In this document: positions 37,801 through 50,364 of the stretch, piece by piece
Layout of the letters: every line of letters begins with the position of its first letter
Numbering within the stretch: the first letter of the stretch is position 1
NCBI GenBank assembly: GCA_944470555.2
Contig: OX104132.1
Coordinates: 11,727,755 to 11,791,754 of the forward strand
From: Heterobilharzia americana
Taxonomy: Eukaryota; Platyhelminthes; Trematoda; Strigeidida; Schistosomatidae
Length of the DNA stretch: 64,000 nucleotides
Reading direction: 5' to 3'
Program-made: the position numbers and the translations under genes
Notes under the pieces: generated by a model
Seen by the model: the letters and a program-made list of their open reading frames with translations, nothing else
Database searches by the model: none
Told to the model about the DNA's origin: nothing

Positions 37801-40800
37801 CAGCTTTACTGTATCAACCAATATGCTCAGTTACCGAGTCAAGAAGTGAATAAGATACAGACTGTTTGCTTCTCTAATTGTGCCTACAACTCTATATCAT
37901 CATCAGAAGACTAGAGAGTTGGTTACCTACTTGAATTCTTGGGCAGGTAACAGGGAATTTGAGCATAACAAGTCATGTTGGTTTTATCAGTAAAGTAGCC
38001 CACCACATAATCAGCAAAAGGCATGCAATCAGCCTATCAGAAGCTTTCACAATTGTCACTAGAGAGAAAATACTTCTAGTAAACTGTTTTTGCCGGAGAT
38101 ATGAAGTCTCTAAGTTTCTCTCTTCCATTCAAGAACATTCATATTCCTTTATTATTCATTTGTGTCTAATTTAACTATATTTTCGTGGATGGGACCTACA
38201 TTTTGTTGTCTTTATTCCATCTCTTTAATACTTGGACTGATATCAAATAATTTACGTAGGTTCTCATCTGTATATTGATTATTTCTCTAGGTTGCACTCA
38301 GCTGGTGAAAGTCCCGTGGCACAAATGACGCTATTTTACTGCTTTTATTGCCTTAGTCAAGCTAAATAGCTGTCTTAGGGGGGAGTCTTATAATCGTAAC
38401 CATCGTTTCTTTTGAAAATGTGTGCTGTTGAATGTTCTATTATAGCTATGAATGAAGCTATGAGAAATCTTGGTTTCGAACGTAAGGCGGCCTTGAACTA
38501 CTCACTTGATTCTCAGTTATATGATAGTGATATGAGACAGCCTGAATGAAGATCAGCATTTTGAGTTATCAGCCGGTAAGGTGAAAGTTTTGAATTTCAA
38601 CTTTGGTTTCATGTCTCTGTGTGGTCAGGAAAAACCTTATTGGACAATTTATGCTACAGTTGACCAGTCGAAATATAAATACAAATGATGTGTTCTTGTC
38701 GAATAAACTTTCTTTTTTATAGTTACAGGCAGGATTTTGCCCTCAGATTTTACAAGTCCTTGAAGTATAAAGTTCTGAGGGCAAACAGTCACTATTCGTA
38801 TCCACTTCAAGTGTCCCATAGCGTGAAATATCGTTCGTGTAAGTATTAGTATTCACTCAATCACTTCATATAACATTCGTTCAACTTTTTTCGAAGTTAA
38901 TTGTGTTTTTATGTCCTTTAAATAACGGATACAATGCCTATCTATGGAGTAGTTTCTAATAGTTGTTTGAAACAAAAGTGTATCAAGTCTTCCTTTTCCT
39001 CCTTCACATATCAAGCATTCTGATCTTCCACCTACTGTTTATTTAGCAGTTACTATTTAAGCAACTGATTTTAGTTCTATGAGGTTCCAACTGTCAGCCA
39101 GTGTTCATTTCAATTTAAAAATATTTCTCAAAATGTTTAAAATTAAGGTTGTTACATAAATGGTTTTTCAGCTTAACCTAGTTTTAGACGCACTGACATC
39201 AAATTAATCAGTCGGCATCATATTTGAGAGTGAACACATTTGAGAATCTGTGGTAACATCATTTGCCAGAAAAAGATAGGTAAAGAAGGCATCCAGTAAA
39301 CGTGTGTCACCAAAGGCGGGTTATTATGCGGTGCTTTCCTAGGTTAGATTGTTAAAACTTCAGTTATACTATTTTTATGGTAACTTATGATATCAACCTG
39401 ATTCCCTACTCAGCCATCCATAGTTGAATAAAAAGGGGAAACGACTGCATCTTGACGAACTCATTGGCTGTTGCGGTGAACAAACAATAATAGTGTAAAA
39501 TATCTGATTATTTTAAGCTAAGTTTTGAGGGGTAAACCAATATTTTTCTTTTTAGAGAAGAAACTACGCCCTATTTGGTTGTCTTTCAAGTACATGAGAC
39601 AGACTTAAGTTATTTGATACACTAGAGGTGATGGACGAATTACGAGGGAAGCCATAGAAACTACATTCTAAGATAAAGATGTTTGCCAGACTCAAAACTT
39701 TAGTGAAAGTAGATACCTGTTGCATAAGAGACAATCCTGTTAGACTGACTGTCTAGTTGAACAGTAGATCAGTGACTTTATCACTTGACTTACAAGCAGT
39801 GGGTTTTAGGTTTGAAACCCACTCCTTGCGGTTCGGTCTTGGTGACGGAATGGTGTCGTAAACCCATGTAGTTAAGAAACAGTGACGCCAACCAACGAAT
39901 GCAAAAGTAATCTTGGACATTTGATGGGTTTTCCAGAAAAAATAATAATTTCAAAAGAGTTAAATACAAATGACTAAGTAGAAAATGATTAGACAGGAGT
40001 TTTTCAGAAACCAGTTGTGCAAATCTGTTCCAGTTTTCCGCTGAAATGTCTATAAGGAAGTTAAAATAAAAATATATGAAGTACTGCGTGCTTAGGCTCT
40101 AACGAAAAGTGTCTGAGAACAGATCTTGAATCAAGTTTCAACAAACATCATGAACGGAGTCTTTTGTGTGACACACAATGCACCGGAATGCATATCTGTC
40201 AGTAGCTTATTTATGCTGAAGTACAGCTACTTGCGTTTCCACTCCATCGATACAACCCCATTTCGATTAACTTACCTTATCTACACAATAATGGAAAACA
40301 GTTTCACAAAGGAACAACCCGTCTAGGAAGTGTACGTCGCTCATTGCAAATGACCTGTTGGTCAGTTAGCTTGCGATCTGGTTGGTTATTTAACTTCATC
40401 CACGCGCTGTTTCATTATAACTGGTTTTCCTTTACTTCATTCATAAGTACACATATAATGCATGGCTCATGGGCTAATAGATAAAATTTAATACATAGAA
40501 CATGTGCTCAGTTGGCTTGCATTATTACATTGCTGATCGATAAAATTTTGGCTTATAATAGGGTTATGAGTAGTAGATTTCAGTCTTAGTGTTTACTGAA
40601 GGCACCACAATGATATGTTATTCAGAAAGATGTATCTAACAGACTCTAAATAAGTCTCAGCAGGTTTTTGAATAAATCGTTAAACAAAACCTGACCTTGA
40701 CAATAAGTGTTTGATATTACTTGAGTGAGATTTCTTTGTTCATTCTAAGTTAAATGGCATTAATCTCACTCTGTGAAACTATTCACCAATTAGGTTTGTA

Positions 40801-41097
40801 TGTGTCGAAGGGAATCATAAATGATAGATAAATCACAAAATTTATGAAACGATTGAAAATTGTTACAGTAGGTTGAAGAAAGAAAACTGGGAAACTTGAA
40901 GAAATTCATTTTAGCCGATTATTGCATTTATTTTCAGAGACAATTTACTGGGAAGTTATTCCGCATTATTCTTTTACAAGCTTTCCAAAGACTCGTTATT
41001 CATTGCTTCTTCCCATTTCATTGCAAAGTTATAGTCAGCTGACTGAAAGCGGCATCTATCATTTGGTAGGCCACATGGTTTGCTGTATGTTTCTGAG
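37801..41097. other. long spacer, one tRNA-like block
   Basis: No supported gene. Around 39765-39830 there is a tRNA-like string (GTAGATCAGTGACTTTATC, then TTTTAGGTTTGAAACCCAC) that could be an eroded SINE head. The rest shows no recognisable repeat or ORF. Confidence 0.4.
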
Positions 41098-41245
41098 TTG
41101 TTTTGCGTTGTGGACATGCTACTCTTCGGTATAAACGGATTAGATGCAAATGTCGTCAAAGGAAAAGAAAAACCTCTTCCAAACATTCTACAATTGTTTC
41201 GCCTTGTGACCAAATTAGTTGGTGACTTTAGGCGAGGAAAAGCTG
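41098..41245 (+). CDS. candidate internal exon, unknown gene
   Basis: The frame reads VVDMLLFGINGLDANVVKGK, EKPLPNILQLFRLVTK and LVGDFRRGKAE and ends exactly at AAAGCTGAG GTAAGTG, a strong 5' splice site (GT at 41246). A pyrimidine-rich acceptor GTATGTTTCTGAG ends at 41097. The peptide looks globular and unbiased, unlike the noise ORFs around it. I do not recognise the family, and no partner exon was found. The reading could be chance. Confidence 0.35.
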
Positions 41246-42111
41246 AGGTAAGTGAAATGATTTTCAGTTAGTGAAGTGTGTGAAAAGTCAGAAACACCTG
41301 ACGGTTTCAGTCATAAGTGACTCTAAAAGTCACTTAGGCAACTGCTGAAGTAACCAATCAGATTTTTTTATTTCTGCTGGGATGGCAGTTTTTCATCAAA
41401 CAACGGCAGTTGCTACAGTGACTTTGAGAAATACACGTTAGTGATATTCTGCGGTTATCAGTTGAAAAACATGATTCAGGTCATTTCACGCATTTCACGA
41501 GAAATGTGCTGGTACATCTGCCAGTAATCTCAAGTGAATCTTTTATTCTACCGAAAAAGGAATATCGAATATTTCAGTGTTCAGTCAACAAGTTGCGCTG
41601 AAGGATAACTGGTAATGATTTTTTCTAGTAGATGTACAATTGAAAGACAGCTAAGCACCTGAAAGAATGATACTTCGTGGATAACACGACATTTGAAACA
41701 TAGTCGTAAAACTCGAAGCTTGTCAAATTATTTCCTCTTCAAAGTGTTTCAAGGCAGGCCACAAACACTTGGCTTGCTACCAAGGTTTTGATTTATATTT
41801 AACTATCTCGTAGACAATATTAAAAGGCAGAGATCATACAAGTGATCTGCATAAGCTTTTAGTTGGGGAAGAGTGAGTGAATCCTTGAATGGGGGTTTCC
41901 TGATGGACCTGATTCGAAACAAATCAGACTGTTGTTTCTTTTTTCGGTCGTTTTTCGAAGTGTGGTAATCTCTAAGCTAGATAATTTAATTAGGAAGTTT
42001 TCATTTTGTTTTTAAACATATTGATTAAGGACATATGTTTGATGTGCTTGACAAATATCTTTCGATAAAGTTCCATGGGTAAAGTAAGAGTAAACTAGAA
42101 CACAGTGCTTG
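41246..42111. other. spacer, possibly intron
   Basis: Nothing recognised apart from the splice donor at its start. Confidence 0.35.
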
Positions 42112-42275
42112 AGTGAAATTTCATATTAGAGTGGTTTATTGAATAAGCCACACAATAGTACGGCATTATTTTGACTAATTCTTATGAGCAATAAATTGTT
42201 CTCAAAACGCTATCCGGTAAATAATGCTGTATTCTCATGTATGGTATCAAATAAACTAACCCAAGTGGGAAATCT
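42112..42275 (+). repeat. PLE pseudo-LTR-like segment with hammerhead-like motif
   Basis: CTTATGAGCAATAAATTG, TTCTCAAAACGCTATCCG and GTAAATAATGC align with GATATGAGGAATAAATTATA, CTCGAAACGTTATCCAG and TAAATTAAAC at 45205-45245 and with the arms at 24417 and 26137. It lies about 3 kb upstream of 45205 in the same orientation, so it may be the 5' pLTR of the PLE ending at 45290. Confidence 0.55.
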
Positions 42276-43369
42276 ATGGGTAGCCATTCTTTTTTAGGGC
42301 AGTTATCAAGTGGTTCTCTTCATTAGGGTTAGTAGTGCTGGTTGCACTACTTCATGTGACAGCTCTTTTGAATAAAGGCTAAACACAATTAGTTTAGTGC
42401 ATTGTTAGGCTACTGCTACTACCGATCGGGATGTGTTAGTTTCTTGTACACTTGAACAGTCAAGTCCCATATGTTTGTTCTATTAGTTAAATTATCCGGG
42501 AATGAGGGTTTCTCATTCGACTTCTTCTTGTCTATGAATTTATTGTTGTTGTAAGAGTTATTGATCAGACTTTAATTGACTCCACATTTTTTCATTCTAT
42601 AAGAACCAATAAACCTTCAGGATAGAAGATTCAAACTTTAGCTCACTTTGATTTAAGCTAGCAAAACCTGCAGAACAGCATGCAAGGTGCATTCAGTGAA
42701 TTTTTCACTAATTTGTGTTAGAAGAGACAGTTAGTGAATTTATTGAAGTGATTCCAAACGAAAATCTTGTTGAGACTAACTATGAAGGATTTAAGAATCA
42801 ATACACTATGTAGAAGATCAACATAGACAATGCAGTTTGTGAATACTTTCCAAACTGTTTATCACATTTTTGAACTACTCCAGACTTGATTTACACTATC
42901 CTAATTCACGCATTCCTGAATATATTTGCCCCAATATCTTCTTGTGATACTTTGAGACGAACATGCTGAAAAATGACTTCAGACAGATTACTATGTATTT
43001 AGATGTTTACATGAAAAAAATACCCAAACCAGGGTCAAGATGTTTAACTAGATTGTGACCCGTAGTCTCTGAATTCACCTCACAGTTTAACTTTCATTTT
43101 TATAGAAAGTAGTAGACGTTTATGAGTCAGTCAAGAGTGACCTTGAACTGTTTAACTGATTACTGTGTTTAAAAATGAAAATTGTTTCAGTGAAGTCTTA
43201 ACGGTGGATATATTTTGCTAGGATAATTCTTCGCCTTATTCTCAGCGCCAACTATTTCATTTCCAATTTGGATGTTTATGGGGGTTAACTAATTTCAAGT
43301 TTCAGTTTTTGTGTACATTTAATTCAGGTGTGAATTTCTAAATCAGAGATATAAATTGTAGATGGTGAT
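42276..43369. other. spacer, perhaps decayed PLE interior
   Basis: No domain can be supported by eye. Confidence 0.3.
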
Positions 43370-43490
43370 TGAAGTGAAATAAAAATCTTGTCAGCAGTCG
43401 AACCTCGTAGCTTAGTTGGTACAGCGCTGGACCTGTCCTTGGTTTGAATCCAACAGTGGTCCAAATTTTTATTTCGTCATCAATCATCAT
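43370..43490 (+). repeat. short tRNA-like element with inverted AT-rich ends
   Basis: AGTGAAATAAAAATCTTGTC at the left and AAATTTTTATTTCGTCA at the right are inverted copies. Between them is a tRNA-like block: CGTAGCTTAGTTGGTACAG (A box-like) and TTGGTTTGAATCCAACAG (B box and stem). It is related to 18985-19095 and is not a standard tRNA gene. Confidence 0.55.
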
Positions 43491-44619
43491 CATTATACGG
43501 ACTGACTAATTTCAGAGTAGCTTTTATCGGGGATATATGGTAGCTGGAAAACCATGGAAAATTGGGTAGCATCTAACAGCTGTCTCATTGTACTTTCAGA
43601 CTCTTTAGCAGCATGAATCCATGATCTTGAGTGAAACTAAGTCAAGAGCATATCGCCAAGAGCATATCGCGATTCAGCTTCTGGATGAGGAACCTATGGT
43701 TCAGTTTGATTGACTTCCGTAGATTTGCGATTCAGTGAGACTGTTTCAGCCTCTAGTTTCAAGTTCTTGCTGAGGACTTAATAGTCAATTGGTAATGAAA
43801 AGCATCTCAACTTTTTCATTTTGGACATCATACAGAAATTCTTGTAAATGTGTATATGCAACAAAACTTTTCACCGTTATTTTCTTAGTGAAGGAAACTG
43901 ATTAAGAGGTCGTTATTCATTGCTTTCTTCATAATTTGTTAATAGCTAGGGTATCGGAACTGCCATGTCAATAAGATAGTGACAAGTAGTTTTGCATAGG
44001 TCAACATATTATCTTGTTACAAATTGAGATAATGAAACTCAAGCAGTTACTCCAAACCGCAGGAAAGAGCTTTTACATAAAGTTCAGTCCCACAAATCTT
44101 TTAATTGCCGATATCATTTTATGAGTTGCCAGTAATTATTAGAATGTTCAGTTTACCGAACAACAATGTTGACCTACTCCAAGTTGTATAGTATATTAGT
44201 GTAGAAATATTCAGCTAGAGTGTAGGTGTGTTGGGAAAATGCGTTCGGAAACACTCTAGGTATGCTCTGATTTCAACACACACACACACACCACGCACAT
44301 AAACTCGAAAACAGAAGTAGTCCAGTTTGCTTATGAATCAGAAAATGAAAAAGGAGAATAACCTACGTTGAACTAGGAAATCAAGAGAACAGAAGGTTCA
44401 GGTTTAAACACTAGTAGTTATAGGAAACCAGCACATTAGAATGGATATCTGAATTTCCCATCGTCTCATCCCTTATCTATCAAGGTACGCTTGGTGAAAT
44501 GTCTACGTAATCAGGATAGGAGTTTGACCAGTAAGTTGGAAAACCCAAATAAAGAAATGTAAAGCATCAAACAGAAATTACTTTTCAATAGTTACCCTCC
44601 AGAATTTATTAAAATTTTA
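43491..44619. other. spacer with a short (CA)n run
   Basis: A CA tract lies at 44274-44291. No gene is supported. Confidence 0.35.
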
Positions 44620-45290
44620 TAAGGACCAATAACATGGAGGAGTGGTAATCTTAGTGGTGATAACAACATGCTTAAGAGGGAATTCAGATCCTCTGTAGTG
44701 TTGCCGTATAAAGAGGGCAGATTAGAAGTTGTATGTAGAATCCTTACCAATGCTGGGTGGGATTAAGGTGACATTTGAACCCGTAAACCCGCCCAGAGAG
44801 AAACTTTGTAGGCCAAAAGATCCAGTAGAATCAATGAAACAAAATAAACTAAGCTATCAAATATCATGTAATAGTTGTTAGGTCAAGTTTATGAGTGAAA
44901 GGAGCCGATCTAGATCAGTCAGAATAGCAGAGCAGAAAAGTTTAGCGAAACATACTGAGATAAGTAATTTGGCGAAAAAAATAGCCTATCGCTTTGCATG
45001 CACTGATCCATAATCATACTATAGGGTGACAGTTCTAAAATTCATTATAGCTTGGTAGAGGAAGAGATTGATCACAGATTCCTTGTCCACTGAGTCATTC
45101 CCTAACACATGCAATAGGAATGACTCTTCACATATTGAAGATATATAGAAAAATTAACACCGGACTATATAAAGAAAGCTTGAAAGTCGTTTATCTTTGA
45201 TATGAGGAATAAATTATACTCGAAACGTTATCCAGTAAATTAAACTGTGTCACTTTATGCTACATTGAATAAACAAACTAACATAGAATA
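44620..45290 (+). mobile_element. Penelope-like element 3' part with pLTR
   Basis: Broken frames read FRSSVVLPYKEGRLEVVCR and ILTNAG, matching LPYKEGTSETLLKILNNA of the PLE at 24376-26250. About 450 bases of decayed endonuclease region follow, then the end GAGGAATAAATTATACTC, GAAACGTTATCCAG. GAG/CTC with the GAAAC block is hammerhead-like, but the CTGATGA half is degraded (TTGATATGA). Confidence 0.65.
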
Positions 45291-45690
45291 GCACTTTCTG
45301 TATGTTACTACAAGTAATCCACTTGAAAACTTGGTGATAGTCTATCACTGGAAAATTGATTTTAATATACATAGAATACAAGAGATGCTAAAATTGAGTT
45401 CTGATATTTTCAAAGATATTTGTCATCGAATATCAACATTTTGTTAGAAGCAAATATAATTTAATGATAGTATATCTTTAAATACAATGACCTTGGATAC
45501 AAGCATTAATCTAGCTTTTAAGATATGGGTTTATAGAAGCAGCCGAAGTTATTGCTGACCCATCCCGTGAATTATTAATTCATAATACTATTCGGTACTT
45601 ATGATGTAGTAGAAAGTCAACCTAGGAATTCATAATGTATCACATGAGATAGCGAAATGTGTTCTTAAATTTTTAAATCAGATCACCGTA
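45291..45690. other. upstream region of the actin gene
   Basis: AT-rich. No exact CArG (SRF) box was found by eye. It probably contains the promoter. Confidence 0.4.
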
Positions 45691-45698
45691 TATATAAA
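45691..45698 (+). promoter_or_regulatory. TATA box of the actin gene
   Basis: TATATAAA lies 90 bases before the actin ATG. Initiation about 25-30 bases downstream would give a 5' leader of roughly 60-70 bases. Confidence 0.6.
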
Positions 45699-45715
45699 TA
45701 CCTAGTTATTAGTAA

Positions 45716-46924
<1,209 letters not shown>

Positions 46925-47699
46925 TTAAATTTAAATGATAACCATATGTAATGTTAGATTTTTGGCATAAAATCTGGTCTTTAAGGTAGACTTGAGTCAG
47001 ACTTGAATTTTGTAGCTGTAAATGAATATGGTGGGTGTTTTCCTCTGCTCTATAATTTTCTTCCCCATTTCGCTTATTTTCTTGATGCTTTGTTAAAAAC
47101 AAGGTTTCTTGCAAGCCAGAAATATACTATGATATTTATTCATTCTTTTTCTATGGATTGCTGAGTACTAATTGTAGATAGTACTCTGTTCCATCCATTT
47201 TAATAATGAATAGTTATTAACTTTCTCATTATATCTTATGTTACGGAATGAAAGAATTGATTGAGTTCAACAAACGTAAACTACGGAAAAGCAGTATATC
47301 AGTACACTTTATTGCTCTTCAGTTACAGAATCACAGTTGATCATATGCGCTCTAACTTCTGTTCTTGACTCAACTGGGGTCATTTCAAGCAGTGAGAATA
47401 ACGCTGTTGTACTGTGATATTTTCTTTAGACTACAAAGTTTCTTTCTGTGGTCTACAAGTTCGGACTGCTAACCACTTACAAGACTTTGAACACGTAAAT
47501 GGTTATTGAAAATTCGAAATGTAACAACTGGTGAAATACACCTTTAATTTTTTCAGTGAAATGTCATTGAAAATTAAAAATTTAGTCTATCAAGCTTATC
47601 GAAGATTTACTTTCAGGACGTTTGGAAGCAGTCACTCTACAACCTATATACTCAAGGTCTTTGGTAGCCATAAGAAGCGTACATGTTGTTACATTGATC
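46925..47699 (+). other. actin 3' flank and spacer
   Basis: AT-rich with no clean AATAAA directly after the stop (GCATAAAATC occurs near 46961). No further gene is seen. Confidence 0.4.
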
Positions 47700-47708
47700 T
47701 TAGTGAGT

Positions 47709-47770
47709 AGCGGAGAAATCCAGGACGCGCATTTCATCCTATTTCAGAGCCGTCAGTTCGATGTACCTGC
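47709..47770 (-). ncRNA. decayed hammerhead motif, family A
   Basis: The reverse complement has CTGACGG where CTGANGA is required (A9 lost) and a weakened stem II (CTCT...GGAT). GAAA, ATGCGCGTC and CTGGAT are kept. Probably inactive. Confidence 0.65.
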
Positions 47771-47861
47771 ACCCAGGTGAATAATGTTGTTCCCACTGAA
47801 GCTCAAACCCTGTACCCTCCGCTTTAAATCCCAGAGTGTTTTCGTGCTCCACTGGCTTACT

Positions 47862-47924
47862 GCAGGTACCTCCAATTAACCAGTCCCAAATAATACAAAA
47901 CGCACATCCTAGACTCCTCTTCTA
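47862..47924 (+). ncRNA. decayed hammerhead motif, family A
   Basis: GCAGGTACCTCC, then TTAACCAGTCCCAAATAATA, then CAAAACGCACATCCTAGAC. CTGATGA is largely lost (TTAACCA), GGACGAAA has become ATACAAAA. Inactive. Confidence 0.6.
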
Positions 47925-48055
47925 GTCACCAAGATCAATATCAAATCATGAATACCCAGCAGTATCGAAGCATCTGCTTAGGAGCTTATCTGCAAACAGA
48001 AGTCAGGCATTTCGGCCCGTATAGCAACGGGAATTTATAAGCATCATTACAACAG

Positions 48056-48790
48056 ATGTATATGATAACTTACTGACGGTGTGAGTAAGCATTTAGAACT
48101 AATCTGATGAGAAAAAGAACTTTGAAGCACTCTACTAAAAATGAACGAGGGAAATAGCAGTTGTCGGTCAACTTTCTTTCCGTAAATTCAGAGTATCTGT
48201 TAAGAATAAACTGAAAATTTAAAGCCATCTCAGTGACATAGAAATCTTCATATACTTCACAGTTTGGACTTCATTAAACCGATTCTCGTTTCAGGTCAAC
48301 TACTGAGTGATGTAAGTAAATGGTAGTCACACAAATCAAACTCTTGAAAATATTGAAATCACAAAGCTGAAGTAACCAGATATACGTCTAGGAAACTGAT
48401 GTTCTATATTACTTAGGATGTAGTTAGGTGTCTAGAGTGAACTGATAAGGTAATATTGGTTATCACTTTGCATATTACTCATAAGTGATGGTGGTATCTT
48501 AGATATTTTTACTTTATGGAAGAATTTTCACTAGGAAATTTAAAGTTCACAATTTATCATGGTATCTTTGGAAGGAGTATGAAAGTCTTTTGAAGTAAAT
48601 GACTTACTACTACCAGCCGAAACTAAATTTGTCCATTGTGCAGCTAGATCTAAACAACAGAAACCTTTTTAAAAATCATATTGAATCAGAAGAGTGATGA
48701 GCTGTAGTTTTTCGGATAATATATTACGCTGATTAAGCACACTAGGCTTGAAAGTAAACCAAAAGTAATATAACTTCAAGCAACCAGCAA
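48056..48790. other. spacer, nothing recognised
   Basis: No gene or matched repeat. Confidence 0.35.
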
Positions 48791-48845
48791 AGATACGGAC
48801 TCTGGTTTCATCCTACTTGGGACTCATGAGATTGGCGTAACCACG
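48791..48845 (-). ncRNA. decayed hammerhead motif, family A
   Basis: The reverse complement reads CTCATGA, GTCC CAAGTA GGAT, GAAACCAGAGTCCG. The core G5 is lost (CTCATGA) and stem II ends in a G-U pair. Inactive or very weak. Confidence 0.55.
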
Positions 48846-49287
48846 TCAAAGTTCAAATTCTATATTCAACAGTCAGCTGTCATAAAACAAACAACACTGT
48901 TAAAAAAGGTATGACAATGTTAATAGATCCATCAAAGAGTACCAAAGCAAAAGTAAGTCAACTTAAAGATTTGTAAGTGACTTTAACAAATGGTGTACCA
49001 GAAGAAACACTTTAATGAGACTATCTTTTAAATGCAAGATCATGAGGAATAGGCTTCTCGGATAAACAGATAACAAAGATCAGTAGAGTTGTGTTGTAAG
49101 TGATTGGATCAATTCACAATATAAACCTTACATTCATCAGAATGCATATATACAAACTTGGAGCCTTACATATTGTTATACTAGATTATATATGGTTTAG
49201 TTATTGCTGCATATGATCATTAGATTATGTAGGATTAAAAATGGATTCTTTAAAGATTTTGAAGTAATAAAATAGTTATTTAGGGGC
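48846..49287. other. spacer, nothing recognised
   Basis: No gene or matched repeat. Confidence 0.35.
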
Positions 49288-49299
49288 ATGCTTGACAAT
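49288..49299. repeat. left target site duplication of the RTE insertion
   Basis: ATGCTTGACAAT, repeated exactly at 50353-50364 on the other side of the element. Confidence 0.9.
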
Positions 49300-50352
49300 C
49301 CGCCTCATTCAACAACTATATGAAGACGCCACATGCCAGCCAAGAGATTCACAATGGGAAGCTCAGTGATGATTTTGAAGTGAAGACAGGAGTGAAACAA
49401 GGTTGCCTACTATCCCCCATGATATTCCTTATTGTGGTGGACTGGATCATGCAGCAAACAGTGGGCAGCGAAAAGAGGGGGATACGCTGGACTGCGAAAA
49501 AGAACCTAGAAGACTTGGATTTCGCCGATGACTTGTATCTGATGTCACACAAACTTGATGATCTACAGGCGAAAACTAACAAGTTGGCAGAAGAGGCAGG
49601 GCAGCGAAGACAGGACTTCAAGTGAATATAGAGAAGACAGAGGTGATGAAGATACCGCACCACCACCATCAACAACAACAACAAACTCCAATCACCATCA
49701 ACGGGAGAAACTTGAAGGAGGTAACCTCCTTCACTTATCTAGGAAGCACTGTTTCAACTACAGGAGGGACGGACGAGGACGTCAAAGTCAGAATCGGAAA
49801 AGCAAGACAGGCGTTCATTAGCCTGAAACCAGTGTGGAGATGTTCTGCACTCAGCATGCGGAACAAGATACGGATTTTCAACACCAACGTCAAGTCAGTG
49901 CTTCTGTATGGTTCAGAGACTTGGCGCGTCACGAAAGGGATTTCCAATAAACTGCACACATTCATCAACAACTGCTTACTCTGGCTCGTTACTGAAGATC
50001 AGATGGGCAGAAAGAATAAGCAACAAGGAACTCTGGGAACGAACCAACCAAGAACCTATCATGCAACAAATATGCAGGAGGAAGTGGAGATGGATTGGGC
50101 ATGCACTGAGAAGGCTTACTGAGGACATCACGCGTCAAGCCAGTTACTCGAGTGGAATCCCCATGGGAAGCGACGAGTTGGACTTTCCAGCTGAGGGTGA
50201 CATGGAGGAGGTCGTGCGAGGAGGAAATGAGAGCTTCTGGGTTGTCGTGGAACCAGGTTGAAAAGATCTCAGAGAACAGAGGTCACTGGAGACGTGCTAC
50301 TGAAGCCCTATGTTCCACTAGGAACCCAACGGACTAATAATAAATATAATAA
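49300..50352 (+). mobile_element. 5'-truncated RTE retrotransposon with perfect 12-base target duplication
   Basis: 1,053 bases beginning in the reverse transcriptase and ending in GTTCCACTAGGAACCC plus ACTAATAATAAATATAATAA. Frames: 49320-49625 (EVKTGVKQGCLLSPMIFLIV, then LDFADDLYLMSHKLDDLQAK, where FADD is the catalytic motif C); 49622-50122 (EKTEVMKIPHHHHQQQQQ, SFTYLGSTVSTTGGTDEDV, VLLYGSETWRVTKGISNKL); then WERTNQEPI and CRRKWRWIGHALRRL. One frameshift lies at the FK/VNIEKTE join and another after LLWLVTEDQ. The clean duplication and better preserved frames make this the youngest RTE insertion in the window. Confidence 0.92.
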
Positions 50353-50364
50353 ATGCTTGACAAT
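50353..50364. repeat. right target site duplication of the RTE insertion
   Basis: ATGCTTGACAAT, identical to 49288-49299. Confidence 0.9.

Larger units (their letters stand above)
47700..48055. repeat. family A SINE unit with two inverted hammerheads
   Basis: A minus-strand ribozyme (47709-47770), a spacer of about 90 bases (GAATAATGTTGTTCCCACTG), a plus-strand ribozyme (47862-47924), then the family A body (CAGCAGTATCGAAGCATC, TTTCGGCCCGTATAGC, ATTTATAAGCATCAT). Confidence 0.65.

Noticed and set aside
43400..43466. Apparent tRNA gene
   Set aside because: A and B box-like strings are present, but the arms do not form a standard cloverleaf and a diverged sister copy sits at 18985, so it is a repeat.
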